Below are positions 1 through 14,461 of a DNA stretch of 64,000 bases, piece by piece (within the stretch, counting starts at the first letter, position 1; the number at the start of each line of letters is the position of its first letter). Made by a program: the position numbers and the translations under genes. The notes below the pieces were generated by a model, which made no database searches, was not told the origin of the DNA, and saw only the letters and a list, made by a program, of their open reading frames with translations. This DNA comes from Conus ventricosus. Lineage: Eukaryota; Mollusca; Gastropoda; Neogastropoda; Conidae. The stretch covers positions 32,951,363 to 33,015,362 of the forward strand of contig CM031601.1 of NCBI GenBank assembly GCA_018398815.1, read 5' to 3'.

Positions 1-1086
1 CAATGCGGGTAATCTTGGCATCAGATGGTTAATTCTACATTTCTAAAAGAAAAACGTAATAACATCATTTAAATCAATTCAAATAGTTCATCTATCATAA
101 ATATGATAACAACACAACCAGTCTATTGCATTCTTCTTGAATATTTCTCAAAAATGCATAGCAAAAAACAAAATACCCGCCATAGGGGACACGTTCTGCT
201 ATTTCGAGTTGGAATCGTGCTGTCATATCTTAAATACCCTTCTATGTGCAATACTGACATGATCTTGCAATCAACAACAATACTGATTCCTCTATGAAAA
301 GAAAATCAAAGGAAATAAAACACACACACACCACCAACATCTTTAAGCGTTGTATGCATGGTGGACCATTTTTTTTTTTTTATTGAACTTTTTTTTTTTT
401 ACATTTTCTGTGCACAATCAAATATGACAATATAGGAGACTTTTTATATAGGACCATTTTTCTTTGTCATTTACTATCACTCAAACGCTGGCGGGATCAT
501 TTTCAACAGCTCCACTATGCTCTATGAAAGCACATCCATATCTGTGCACACAAAAACGAACTGTGGACACACGACTTCTGTCTCTAGCATCTACTTTTTC
601 TCACCTATTACACATATTTTGGGCATACCCATAAGTGACCTTCCACATAGCTCAAAGCCAGTAACAACCCCTGTCTTTAGCTGCAGGCAAAGCACACTGG
701 AATTCTACTTAATCCACTGTCAACACGAGTATTCCACGTCCGTCTTTCTTTGCCTCAGCAGTTCTTCAAAGCCAGAACAGGCCAAGTTTGACAACAGACG
801 GCGGCTATCTCTATCCAAGTATTTTGGAGCCATCATGTTTTGCTGGTTGAACATGCCGTCAAATAACGTGACCAATCATTCCGTAGGAGATCGTCGGAAA
901 AGACAACTTTGTGGTTATACCAGTCAAAACGTTTAAACCATAGATACAAGGTCTGCACATGTAACAGCAAAACCCTGTGTAGAGAAAAAAGCTGAAATAC
1001 TTTTATGCACTTACAACTGGTGGGACAGATGTATCCAACACTTATATAACACACTGTAGTGACAGCTAAACTGGAAGGTGCACACA
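1..1086. other. Non-coding stretch, nothing recognised
   Basis: AT-rich sequence with T tracts near 370-400 and no frame resembling a known protein. A minus-strand frame around 720-1087 has plausible amino-acid composition in pieces, but it breaks and matches no family I can name. Confidence 0.5.
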
Positions 1087-1735
1087 CTGCAAACCCTGTG
1101 GGTGTCTGTCAACTCAGCACTGTCTGACGACAAGACAGCATTACACTGCAAACCCTGTGGGTGTCTGTCAACTCGGCACTGTCTGACGGCAGGACATTAC
1201 ACTGCAAACCCTGTGGGTGTCTGTCAACTCGGCACTGTCTGACGGCAGGACAGCATTACACTGCAAACCCTGTATGTGTTTGTCAACTCGGCACTGTCTG
1301 ACGACAGGACATTACACTGCAAACCCTGTGGGTGTCTGTCAACTCGGCACTGTCTCTGATGGCAGGACAGCATTACACTGCAAACCTGTGGGTGTCTGTC
1401 AACTCGGCACTGTCTGACGACAGGACAGCTTTACACTGCAAACCCTGTGGGTGTTTGTCAACTCGGCACTGTCTGACGGCAGGACATTACACTGCAAACC
1501 CTGTGGGTGTCTGTCAACTCGGCACTGTCTGACGGCAGGACATTACACTGCAAACCCTGTGGGTGTCTGTCAACTCGGCACTGTCTGACGACAGGACAGC
1601 TTTACACTGCAAACCCTGTGGGTGTTTGTCAACTCGGCACTGTCTGACGGCAGGACATTACACTGCAAACCCTGTGGGTGTCTGTCAACTCGGCACTGTC
1701 TCTGACGGCAGGACAGCATCGCGGGCTAAAACTCT
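1087..1735 (+). repeat. 56-59 bp minisatellite, about 11 copies
   Basis: Units run from one CTGCAAACCCTGTGGGTG to the next, for example 1146, 1202 and 1261. Length differences come from presence or absence of a small GACAGC-type insert and of a CT in CTGTCTCTGA. Units are over 90% alike by eye, so the array is young. The overlapping open frames of 66-98 codons here are repeat products. Confidence 0.92.
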
Positions 1736-1844
1736 GGAATACAGGGGTGACACATTTTCATTACAGCCACAGCAGGGCAGGTCTAACTTTGTTCATTTTA
1801 CGTCCATTGTTTTCAGAGCAAATAAACGATAAAGAAAAAACAGG

Positions 1845-1847
<3 letters not shown>

Positions 1848-1918
<71 letters not shown>
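1848..1918 (+). repeat. (GA)n microsatellite
   Basis: About 35 uninterrupted GA dinucleotides. It explains the Ser-Leu and Arg-Glu runs in the overlapping frames of both strands. Confidence 0.97.
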
Positions 1919-1922
<4 letters not shown>

Positions 1923-2597
1923 TGGGACGGGGGATCCTCTTGTCTCCCCAATCTTCGTATTGCGTGAGTTCTGAATACAGACCCACGCCAACTGCCCTCC
2001 CTCCACCTGCCTCCTCCCCCCCTCCCCTCCAGTGCCCAGTCCTCATCCAGTGACCGCCAGGACGACCAGGCGCTGCAGTCAGCCAGCTCCCCGGGGTAAG
2101 CCGGCCAGGGCATTAGCCCTAGGCTGACCTCAGGGCTCCCTTCAGTTAGGCCCACCCCTGCCACAGGGCAGTGGACGACAGGAGATAGCCGGACCACACC
2201 CACACCGGTGGCAGGGTGACTCAACACCTCATCCCCCCCCCCCCCGCCCCCCCTGATCGAATCGCCTCCTGGAGTAAAGCCACCCTGAGTGGACACACAC
2301 GACAACTGGGCTGCTATATTGGGCCATGATGAAACTGGGGGTGGAGGGGGAGAAGGGGAGGAGGGGGAGGGGCAGAGACACACAGGAAGGGAAATGATGA
2401 AACCCATATTCCCTCAGCTATTTATCGATACTCATATATTCATCTTTCTTCATTCATTTATATTGTTATTAATTAACTGATTTATGATAGCATTTTTAGC
2501 AAAGCTAAAGAGTAGTAACATCTGCTGTAGCAGTCAAGCCGGCGTTGAGAAATCTTACACAGTGAAGAGTTTTGGCCTTTACCACATTAAAGACAAA

Positions 2598-2600
<3 letters not shown>
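1919..2600. other. GC-rich intergenic stretch
   Basis: Moderately GC-rich sequence with a C tract near 2235-2255 and a G-rich run at 2340-2375. The 204-codon minus frame across it is powered by the GA tract and poly-C and has no recognisable domain. No gene is called. Confidence 0.5.

Positions 2601-2695
<95 letters not shown>
2601..2695 (+). repeat. Compound (CA)n-(CTAT)n microsatellite
   Basis: About 28 CA units directly followed by about 10 CTAT units. Confidence 0.97.
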
Positions 2696-2696
<1 letters not shown>

Positions 2697-3036
2697 ATAC
2701 ACACACATATCAAATACCTGCCGAAAACATTCTGTTGGCTGTGTGGACAGACAAGGTTCCAAGCTTCCAAGTATGTCATTCATTACGGCATCACATTGTT
2801 CCAGAGTGAAATGTATTGAAATGATGCACCAGTCTGCATGGTGTGTCTAAACTGGGCGTAATACAGTCACCCAGCCGAAAACATCCTTTCACACAACGGT
2901 GACTATGTGCAGACTAAGAGTTGTGTATGTTCACTTTCAGGCTGTTTCTGTGATCAAACAAACAGCCAGCCATTTAAATAGTCCATGAAGGATTTGTTTA
3001 TTATAATACTCTAAACTTCGTTATTCAGAAGTCATC

Positions 3037-3067
<31 letters not shown>

Positions 3068-3152
3068 GCTCCCACCTCTCTGTTAGCACCTCCCCCCCCC
3101 CACCCCTAGCGCCCCATGTCAATGATAACATTTAAACGGTCTAACGATTTTA
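2696..3152. other. Intergenic stretch with (CT)n tract
   Basis: A broken CT tract lies at about 3036-3068 and a C tract near 3092-3105. Nothing else is recognised before the large satellite starts. Confidence 0.5.
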
Positions 3153-6100
3153 CCTCAGTGTCCACAACCAGCTACATGTCAGGGGACACTAAACTCAGTG
3201 TCTACAACCAGCTACATGTCAGGGGACATTGAACTCAGTGTCCACAACCAGCTACATGTCAGGGGACATTGAACTCAGTGTCTACAACAGCTACATGTCA
3301 GGGGACACTGAACTCAGTGTCTAAAACCCGTACATGTCAGGGGACATTAAACCCATTGTCTAAAACCAGTACAGGGCGGGGGACCCTGAACTCGTGTTTT
3401 ACAACCAGCTAATGTGGGGGGACTTTTAAAATCAGTTTTTTCTACAACCAGTAATGTAGGGGACATTGAACTCAGTGTCTAAAAACCGGGTAATTTTCGG
3501 GGGACACTAAAACTGTGTTTACAACCAGTTAATGTCGGGGGAAACATGAACCCCAGTGTCTAAAAACCAGCTACATTTTTCAGGGGACACTAAACTCGTG
3601 TTTACAACCAGCTAAATGTCGGGGGAAACACTAAACTCAGTGTTAAAAACCAAAAGGCAACATGCCCAGGGGACATTAAAACTCAGTTTTCTAAAACCCC
3701 GCTACATGTCAGGGGACATTGAACTCAGTGTCTACAACCAGCACATGCCCGGGGGGGGACATTGAACTCGTGTCAAAACCCCGGTTAATGCCCGGGGGAC
3801 TTAAAACTCAGTGTTTACAACAAACATGTCGGGGGAAAACTGAATAAAGGTCTACAACAGCACATGTCGGGGGACACTAAATAGTTTTTTACAAAGCTCC
3901 ATGTCGGGGGGAAACTGAATTCAGTGTCTAAAAACCGTTTCTTTGTCAGGGGAATTGAATCGTGTTTAAAACCCAGCTAATTTTGGGGGGACTTTGGAAT
4001 CAGTGTCTAAAAACCAGTCCCTGTCGGGGGGCCCCTTAAACTCTGTCTACACCAGCTACAGGTAGGGGACATTAAAACTCGGGGGCTAAAACCCAATCCC
4101 AGGGTCAGGGGACATGAATCAGTGTCTACAACGAAATTTGAAAGGGGACATTAAAATCAGTGTCTCCCCCCAAGTAAAAGTCGGGGGGAATTAAATTCAG
4201 TGTCTACAACAGCTACATGTGGGGACATAAAAATCAGTGTCTACAACAGCTCATGTCGGGGGAATTGAACTCAGTTTTTAAAACCCAGTACATGCCGGGG
4301 GACTTGAATCTGTCTAAAACCAGCTAATGTCGGGGGCATTAAAACCAGTGGTCTAAAACCAGTTACATTCGGGGCCCTTTGAACCGGTCTAAACAGCTAC
4401 ATGTAAGGGGACATTGAACCCGTGTTACAACAGCTCATGTCGGGGGGACATTGAACCCCAGTGTTAAAACCCGTCCCTTTCGGGGGGGACAAAAACCTCA
4501 GTTGTCTAAAAACCGGGTACATGTCGGGGGGACATGAACTCAGTGTAAAAACCCCAGTACATGGGGGACATTGCAACAGTGTTTTAAAAAGCTACAGGGT
4601 CGGGGGGAATTGAACTCAGTGTTTAAACCGTTAATGTAGGGGACATTGAACTCAGTGTCTAAAACCCAAGCTAATGTAGGGGACATTAACCCCGTGTCTA
4701 AAAACCAGCTACATGTCGGGGGGAATTAAATTCATTGTTAAAACCCAGTACATGTCGGGGGGGGCCACTAAATTTAAAGTGTCTAAAACCCAGTTAATGT
4801 CAGGGGAAATTAAAATTCTTTTGTCTACAACCAGCTACATGTCGGGGGAAAATCTGAAACCCATAAAAGGGGGTCTGGGCACCAGCTACATGTCAGGGGC
4901 CCTTGAACCCCATTTGTTTTAAAAACCAGACATGTCGGGGGACATTACTCAGTGTCTAAAACCCAGTACATGTCAGGGGACTTTGAACCCCGTTTTTTAA
5001 ACCCCAGCTACATGTCAGGGGACATAAACCTCGTGTCAAAAAAACCAGTACATTCGGGGACAAAAAAATTCAGTGTTAAACCAGCACATGTGGGGGAAAA
5101 TTGAACTCGTGTTAAAAACCGCTACATTGGGGGGGACCCCTGAACCCGTGTTTAAAACAGCCCCCAGTCGGGGGACATGAAATTTATTCAAACCCAGCTA
5201 ATGTCGGGGGGACATTGAAAAGGGGCTCAACCGTACATGTCAGGGACATTAAATCAGTGTCTACAACCAGCTACATGCGGGGGAAACTAAATCGGGTTTT
5301 TTAAAACCCAGTACATGTCGGGGGGCCTTAAATTTCGGGTGTCAAACCCCAGTACATGTCAGGGGACCTGAACCAGGTTTACAACCAGCTACATGTAGGG
5401 GACACTGAATTTCAGTGTCTAAAACCCAAAGCTAAGGTCGGGGAAAAATTGTTTTTCAGTGTTAAAAACCGGGACTTGTGGGGGGAATTTTGAATCAGTG
5501 TTTAAAACCCAGCTACATGTCGGGGGGACACTGAACCGGGGTTACAACCGGGCCCCTGTCGGGGGACCCCAAATTTCAGGGCTAAAACCAGCTACAGGGC
5601 AGGGGACTTTAAAACTCAGTGCCCTTACAACCAGCTACTGTAGGGGAATTGAACTCAGTGTCTACAACCCCCCTACATGTCGGGGAAAATTTAAATTCAG
5701 TTTTTCCAACCAGCATTTGTCGGGGGAACTTGAATCGGGTTGTCTAAAACGGGCTACTTTGTAAAGGGGCCACTAAACCCGTGTTTAAAACCAGTTTCAT
5801 GTCAGGGGGGACCAAAACCGGGGTTAAAAACCGAACTTGTGGGGGGACTTTAAAAACTCAGTGTTACAACCAGCTACATGTCAGGGGACATTAAAATCAG
5901 GTTAAAACCAGCTAATGTCAGGGGCCCTTTTAAAATCAGTGTTTAAAAACCAGTACATGTCAGGGGACTTTGGGAACTCAGTGTTACAACCACCTACATG
6001 TAGGGGACATGAAGCAGTGTTTAAACGGGCTACATGTCAGGGGAATTGAACCCCGTGTCTAAAACCCAAGCTACATGTCGGGGGCTTAAACTCAGTGTCT

Positions 6101-9100
6101 AAAACCCAGCTAATGTAAAGGGGCATTGACTCGGGGCTCAACCAGTTTACATTTTCAGGGGACCTGAAATCAGTGCCAAACCCCAGTTTAATGTCGGGGA
6201 CATTAAAACTCAGTGTCTACAACACTAAAAGTGGGGGGGAAAACTGCTCAGTGTTTTCCCAACCTACATGTCGGGGACTTTTAAAACTCAGTGTTAAAAC
6301 CCAAGTACTGTAAAGGGGGCATTGAACTCGTGTTTACAACCAGCTACATTTTCAGGGGAAATTGAATCAGTTTTCTAAAAACCAGCTACTTTGCCAGGGG
6401 ACATAAAAATCAGTGTCTAAAACCCAGTTTCATTTTCAGGGACATTGAACTCGTGTCTAAAACCCAGCTACATGTCAGGGGACATAAAAATTTCAGTGTC
6501 TAAAACCCGCTCCCTGTCAGGGGACTTTGGGAACTCGGGGTCTACAAAAACCTACATTTTAAAGGGGACACTGAATCAGTGTTCAACCGCTACATGTGGG
6601 GGGGACATTAAAACTCAGGGGTCTACAAAAAGCTACACCCCCAGGGGACATTGAACTCAGGGGTCTAAACCAGTTTACATGTCGGGGGAACATTAAATGT
6701 GTCTAAAACCCCAGCTACTGTCAGGGGACATGAACTCAGTGTCTACCCCCTTCCCTGTCGGGGGGACATTGAACTCAGTGTTAAAACCCAAACTGTCAGG
6801 GGACATGAATCGTGTTAAACCCAGCTAATGTCAGGGGACATTAAAACTCAGTGTCACAAAGCAAACAGTCAGGGGAAAATTGAACTCAGTGGGGGGTTGG
6901 TCCTTTACAACCAGCTAATGAGGGGGCATGAAACTCCAGTGTTAAAAAACCAGCTACATGTCAGGGGACATAAACTAGTGTCAAAAACCCCCAAAAACAT
7001 GTCAGGGGACTTTGAACTAGGTCTAAAACCAGCACTGTCGGGGGGACATTAAAACTCATTTGTCAAAAACCAGCTACTGTCAGGGGGACACTGAATCATT
7101 TGTTAAAACCCCGTACATGCAGGGGACATTAAAATCAGTGCAAACCAGCTACATTTTTCAGGGGAATGAACTGGTGTTAAACCCAACTACATGCCCGGGG
7201 ACATTGAACCGTGTTTCCCACAGCTAATTTTAGGGGAATTTGAATCAGTGTTAAACCGTTTACATGTCGGGGGGCCCTGAACTCAGTTTTTAAAAACCGC
7301 TACATGTCGGGGGACATTAAACCTCAGTGTCAAAAACCCAGGTTACATTTTTAGGGGAATGAACCGTGTTTACAACCAGTTTACTTGTCAGGGGCATTCC
7401 CTCAGTTTTTAAACAACCAGCTCCCTTAGGGGACATTAAACCTCAGTTTTTTAAACAACCGCTAATGTCAGGGGCCCTTGAACTAGTGTTTACAAAAAAG
7501 TAATTTTCAGGGGACATGAATCAGTGTTTAAAACCCACCTACATTTTCGGGGGAAACCTGAACCCCGTGTTTAAAAAGGCTACATTCGGGGGGGACTTTG
7601 AACTCAGTGTCTCCCAACCAGTCCATGTGGGGGGAAAATTAAACCCCGTGTTACAACCAGCCCCCTGTAAGGGGACATTTAAAATTAGTGTTACAAAAAG
7701 CTAATGTAGGGGACATTGAACTCGTTGTCTAAAACCCATACATGTCAGGGGACATTGAACTCAGTGTTTAAAACCCGGGCTACATTAGGGGACATTGAAC
7801 TCATGTTTACAAACAGTCCCCGGTCAGGGGACAAAAAAATTTCAGTGTTAAAAACCCATTTTTTTTACAAAAAAGGGGACATTAAAAACTCAGGGTTTAA
7901 AAACCGGCTACATTTTCAGGGCCATTGAACTCAGTTTTCTAAAACCCGTTTCCTTTCAGGGGACATTGAACTCAGGGTCTAAACAGTAAATCAGGGGACA
8001 TTAAACTCAGGGGTTAAAACCCAAGCTCCCTTGTCGGGGGAAATAAATTTTCATTTTTTTAAAACCCAACCCAGTCAGGGGACACAAAACCCTTAAAGTG
8101 TTTAAGGGGGCTAAGTGGGGGACATTGAACTCAGTTTTAAACAACAGTTTAATGCCGGGGGGGACTTTGAATCAGTGTCTACAACATTACATGTGGGGAC
8201 ATTAACCCCTCTGGTTTAAAACCCAGTACGGGTATTTAATTAACTCATTTCTCCCAAACCGCTACATGCAAAAATTGAACCAGTGTTTACAAAAAACCTA
8301 CATGTCAGGGGACACTGCCCCCTAATTGTCAAAAACCCAGCTACCCCCCGGGGGACTTAAAAACCCCCCCCCCTTTCGGGGGACTTAAACCCAAGTTAAA
8401 CCCGTTTCAGCGGGGAAAAAAACCTGAAACTCATGTCTCCCAAGTTTCCCATGCCCCCCCAAGGGGACTTTGAAAAAATCAGTGTCTAAAAAACCTCCCG
8501 GTCGGGGGGACACTGAACTCAGTGTTTTAAACCGCTAATGTCAGGGGACATTAAAACTCAGTGTCTACAACGCTACATGTCAGGGGCCCATTGAACCCCG
8601 GGGGCCCTAAAACCCTACACCCCCTCCAAGCACATGTCAGGGGACATTGAACTCAGTGCCAAAACCCCCCAACACAAAAGGGCCCTTTTAAAACCCCGGC
8701 CCCAGGGGACACTGAACTCGTGTTTTCCCCCAACCAGCTACATGCAGGGGACATTGAATCAGGGGCCCAACCCCCCCGCCGGGAACCCCATGCCAACCCC
8801 CCCACCCGGGGACAACCCCGGCCCCTTCATGCCAGGGGTTCTAAAAACCAACTCATTTTGGGGACATTGAACTCAGTGTTAAAACCGCTACATGTCAGGG
8901 GAACTGAACTCGTGTCACAACCAGAAAATGTCAGGGGGCACTGAACTCAGTGTCTAAAACCCGAAATGTCAGGGGAAATTTAAAATCGTGTTAAAACCCA
9001 GCTACAGGGTCGGGGGAAACACTGAATCAGTGTCTAAAACGTACATTTTCAGGGGCATGAACTCAGTGCTCAAAGTTTACTGTTGGGGGACACGGGAAAC

Positions 9101-12100
9101 TCGTGTGTAAAAACCAGCTACATGTCGGGGGGAACTTGGGTTTAAAAACAGCTACATGGGGGGGGACACTGAACTCAGTGTTAAAATTTCAGTAATGTAG
9201 GGGACACTGAACCCCGTGTTTCCCAATCAGTACATGTCGGGGGGACTTTTAAATTCAGTGTTAAAACCCAAAGTTTACATGTCAGGGGACATTGAACCTT
9301 TGTCTAAAAACAGCTACATGTAAAGGGGACATTGAACGGGGTTTTCAACAAGTCCCAGTCGGGGGACACTAAACCCAGTGTGACAACCCCCTAATTTTCA
9401 GGGGCCATAACTCAGGGGTTTTAAAAACCCGGCTAAGGGAAAGGGGGACTTTGAAACAGTGTCTAAAACCCAGCTCATGTCAGGGGACTTAAAAATCAGT
9501 GTTTTTAAAACCCAGCTACATGTCGGGGGGAACATTGAACTCAGTGTCAAAACCCAGAAATTTTAAAGGGGTTTTTAAAAACTCAGTGTTTAAAACCCGC
9601 TACATTTTCAGGGAAACTTTGAATCAGGGGTCTAAAACCCAGCTACATCCCAGGGGACATTGAACTCAATGTTTTCCAACAGCTAAATGTCAGGGGCTTT
9701 AAAAACCTCGTTTTTACAACAGCTAATGTCAGGGGAAAACAGGGGACTTTAAAAACTCAGTGTTAAAAACCAGCTACAGTCAGGGGACACTGAATAAATG
9801 TCAAACAACAGCTACATTTCAGGGGACATTGAATCAGTGTCTACAAAGCTACATGCCCGGGGCCACTAAAATCAGAGTCTACAACCGGGCTACATGTCGG
9901 GGGGAACTAAAATCAGTGTCTAAAACCCAGTACTGTCAGAGACATGAACTCTGGGTTTACAACAGACAGGGTCAGGGGCACTGAACCCCAGTGTTTAAAC
10001 CGCAACATGTAGGGGAAAATTGAACTCAGTGTCTAAAAACAGTACTTGTCGGGGACACTGAACTCAGTGTCTACAACCAGCTACCTGTCGGGGAAAATGA
10101 TTTCAGTTTTAAACAACCCCCTTCATGTCAGGGGACATTTAAAGGGCAAATGTTAAACAAGCTACATGTGAGGGGAATGAACCCCGGGTGTCTAAACCCA
10201 GCTACATGTGGGGGACATGAACTAGTGTCTACAACCAGTACATGCCCGGGGGACACGGGAACCCCCAGTGTCTACAAAAAAAGCTACATGTCGGGGGACA
10301 GTAAAAACCCCAGTGTCTACAACCAGGCAATTGTCGGGGGGAACACTAAAAATCAGTGTCTACAACCGCAAACATGTGGGGGACTTTGAACTCATTTGTT
10401 AAAACCAGTACATGTCAGGGACACTAAAACTCAGTGTCAACAACCAGCTACATGTCGGGGGGAAAACGAACTAGGGGTCTAAACCCAGCTACATGTCAGG
10501 GGAAAACTGAATCAGTGTGAAAAAACCAGCTACTTGTCGGGGGGGACATGAACTCAGTGTTTCCCAATCGTTACATGTCAGGGGACACTGAATCAGGTCT
10601 AAACCCAGACATGTCGGGGAAACACGGGAACTCAGTTTTTTAAAACCCCAGCTACTGTAAAGGGGGCATTGAACTAGGTCTAAAAACCAGCTCCCTGTAG
10701 GGGCATTGAATCAGTGTTAAAAACCAGCTATTATCGGGGGACATTGAACTCAGTGTATACAACAAGTTCCCTTTAGGGGAAAACTGAACTCAGTGTTTTA
10801 AAACCATAATGTCAGGGGACACGAATCATTTGTTTAAAACCCCGGCTAATTTTCAGGGGAATTGAACCCCGTGTTAAAACCCAGTACATGTCGGGGGACT
10901 TTGAACCGGTCTACAACCAGCTACATGTAGGGGACTTTAAAACTCAGTGTTTAAACCAGTTACCTGTAAAGGGAGTATTAAAATCAGTGTTTAAAACCCA
11001 GCTACGTCCGGGGAACTAAACGCAGTGATTACAATCAGCTACTTTGGTCAGGGGACACTAAAATCATTTGTTAAACCGGGTACATGCCAGGGGCATTGAA
11101 CCCCGTGTCTACAACCGGGTACATGTCGGGGACTTTTGAATCAGGGGTCTACAACCAGCTACATTTTCAGGGGACCTGAATCAGTGTTACAACCGTACTT
11201 TTCGGGGGGACATTAAAAACTCAGTGTTACAACCCCCTACCTGTGGGGGGGACACTGAACTCATGTCTACAACCAGAAAAATTTTGGGGGGACATTGAAA
11301 CCCAGGGGTCTACAAAAGTTTACATGTCAGGGGACATTAAAATTTCCCAATTTGTCTAAAACCCAGCTAAATGTCAGGGGACATTAAAACCCCGTGTCTA
11401 AAAACCCCTACTTTGTCAGAAAACACTGAACCCCGGTGTCTCCAACCAGTACATGTAAAGGGGCAGTAAACTCAGTGTCTAAAACCCAGTTACAGGGTCA
11501 CGGGACACTAAACTCAGGGGTTAAAACCAGTACATGTCGGGGGAAACATTGAACTCAGTGTCTAAACCAGTACAGGGTCGGGGGGACATTAAAATAAAGT
11601 GTCTAAAAACCCAGCAAACCGGACGGGGGGACGTAAATCAGTGTCCAAACCAGTTCCCATGTCGGGGGGACACTAAACCTGAGGTTTTACAACCAACTAC
11701 ATGCCCGGGGACTTTGGGAACCATTTGTCTACAACCAGTCCCTTGGGGGACATGAACTCGGTCTAAAACCCAGTTTAATGTCGGGGGAACTGAACTCATT
11801 CAAAAACCAGCTCCCAAGCCCGGGGCATTAAAACCTCAGTTTCTAAAAACCAGCTCATGTCGGGGGGACATTTGAAATCAGTGTCTACCCCCAGCTAATG
11901 TCAGGGGCCCGTAAAATCAGGTCTAAAACCCGCTTACTGTAGGGGACATTGAACTCAGTGTGTAAAAACCAGCTCCCATGTCGGGGGCACTGAACTCATT
12001 TGTTTCCCAACATTTACATTTTCAGGGGACACTGAACCCCAGTTGTTACAACCAGCTAAAATATCGGGGGGGCCCTGTTTCCCCCCGGGTTTTTTAACAA

Positions 12101-14361
12101 TCAGTACATGTCAGGGGACATTGAATCATGTCTAAAACCCCGGGTACTTTTTCAGGGGACATTGAACTCATTTGTCTACAAACCAGCTACATGTCAGGGG
12201 ACTTTGAACGAGTGATACAAAAAGCTCCATTTTTCGGGGGACATGAACTCAGTGTGTACAACCCCCAAACATGTCAGGGGACACTAAAAATCAGTGTTTA
12301 AAAACCCGGCAAAATGTCGGGGGGCCCTTTTGAATCAGTTGTCTAAAACCCAGCTACATGTCAGGGGCTTTGAACCCCGTGTTTTAACCCAGCTAAAATG
12401 TAAAAGGGGACATTAAACTCAGTGTCTAAACCAGAAACATGAAAGGGGACTTTGAACCCCAGTTTTTTAAAAACCAGAAATTGTAGGGGCATTGAATCAG
12501 TGTCTACAAACCGCCTACATGCCGGGGACATTGAATTTCAATGTTAAAACCCAGTACATGTCAGGGGACATTAAAACCCCGGGGTTTCAACCAGACAGGT
12601 CAGGGGAACTAAAACTAAATTTTCTAAAACCCAGTTTTGTGGGGGGACGGGGGAATCAGTTTTTCTAAAAAACCCAGCTCCCATGTCAGGGGAAACCGAA
12701 CTCAGTGTTTTAAACCAGTTCAGGTCAGGGGACATGAACTCAGTTCTACCCGCAATGTCAGAGACACGGAACTGTGGGTAAAAACCCCACATGTCGGGGA
12801 CACTAAAACCCCGTTTTTACAACGGCGACATTTCAGGGGCATTAAAATCAGTTTTAAAACCAGCTAATGTCGGGGGACTTTTGAACTCAGTGTCTAAAAA
12901 GCTACATGCCCGGAGCACTGAACTCAGTGTCTAAAACCCAGCTACATGTCGGGGACGTAAACTCGCGTCTAAAACCCAGTAATGTCAGGGGACATTGAAC
13001 TCGTGTCTACAACCGCTACATGTCGGGGGACATTAAACTCATGTTACAACCAGCTACAGTGGGGGGAAAAAACTGAACTCAGTTTTTTTACAACCAGCTA
13101 CTTCAGGGGACAGAACCAGTGTTTCAACAGCTACATGTCAGGGGACATTGAACCAGTGTCTACAACCCGCTACTGCAGGGGACATTGAACTCGTGTCTAC
13201 AACCGCTACTTAGGGGAATTGAACCAGGTTACAAAAAGTACATGTCAGGGGACCTGAACTCGGTTACAACCATTTCATGTAGGGGACATGAACTCAGTGT
13301 TTAAAACCCTAATGTCGGGGGACATTAAATCAGTGTTACAACCAGTACAGTCAGGGGACATTGAACTCAGTGTCTAAAACCCAGCTACTTTCAGGGGAAT
13401 TAAAAACCAGTTTTTTAAAACCCAGCTACATGTAGGGAATTGAACTCAGTGCTAAACCAGTACTGTCAGGGGACACTGAACCAGTGTTTACAACAGCTAC
13501 ATGTCGGGGGAATGAACTCAGTGTCTCAACCAGTACATGAAAGGGGACATGAACCAGTGTTCAACCAGCTCAGTCAGGGGCTTTTGAACTCAGTGTCTAC
13601 AACCAGACATGTCGGGAGACCTGAACTCGTGTCTCAACCAGCTACAGCAGGGGACATTTGAATCGTGCCCCCAAACCCAGCACATGTCAGGGGACACTGA
13701 ACTGAGTGTTACAACCAAACTACATGTCAGGGGACATTGAACTCGTGTCTACAACCGCTACTGTCGGGGGACATGAATCAGTGTCTAAAACCCGCTACTG
13801 TCAGGGGACATGCTCGTGTCTACAACACTCATGTCGGGGGACATTGAATCGTGTCTAAAACCCATACATGCAGGGGACACTGAATCGTGTCTAAAACCCA
13901 CTAATGTGGGGGGACAGTAAACTCAGTGTCTACAACCAGCTAAATGTCGGGGGACACTGAACTCGTGTGTACCCGTCTGTCAGGGGCACTGAACTCAGTG
14001 TTTAAATCACTACAGTCGGGGGGACACTAATCAGTGTCTACAACCAGCTAATGTCAGGGGACACTGAATCGTTTTTACAATCGTCAGTCAGGGGACATTG
14101 AACTAGGTCTACAACCAGCAATGTCGGGGAAAAATTTGAACTCAGTGCTAAACCCATACAGTCAGGGGACATTAAAACTGAGTGTATACAACAAGTACAT
14201 GTCAGGGGACACTGAATCAGTGTGTAAAACACCTAATGTCAGGGGACACTGAACTCAGTGTTTACAACCGGCTACATGTCAGGACATTGAACTCAGTGTC
14301 ACAACCAGCTACATGTCAGGGGACATTAAAACTCAGTGTCTACAACCAGCTACATGTCAGG
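3153..14361 (+). repeat. 40-bp satellite array, about 280 copies, 11.2 kb
   Basis: The unit is exemplified by 3171-3210, then 3211-3250; the anchor motif is GCTACATGTCAGGGGACA. The first few copies (3153-3340) and the last (about 14200-14361) are near identical. In between almost every unit has 1-6 changes, mostly lost single bases and shifted homopolymers, such as ACAACC read as AAAACCC, TCAGGGG as TCGGGGG, and runs of extra A, C, G or T. The array ends at a run of N, so its true length is unknown. The many 60-100 codon frames inside it are not genes. Confidence 0.95.
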
Positions 14362-14461
14362 NNNNNNNNNNNNNNNNNNNNNNNNNNNNNNNNNNNNNNN
14401 NNNNNNNNNNNNNNNNNNNNNNNNNNNNNNNNNNNNNNNNNNNNNNNNNNNNNNNNNNNNN
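14362..14461. other. Assembly gap, 100 N
   Basis: Exactly 100 N, the conventional size for a gap of unknown length. The left flank is the 40-bp satellite and the right flank is an unrelated 73-bp minisatellite, so the true satellite boundary is missing. Confidence 0.99.

Noticed and set aside
1793..2407. 204-codon minus-strand Ser/Leu- and Pro-rich frame
   Set aside because: Runs through a GA microsatellite and a C tract; no domain.
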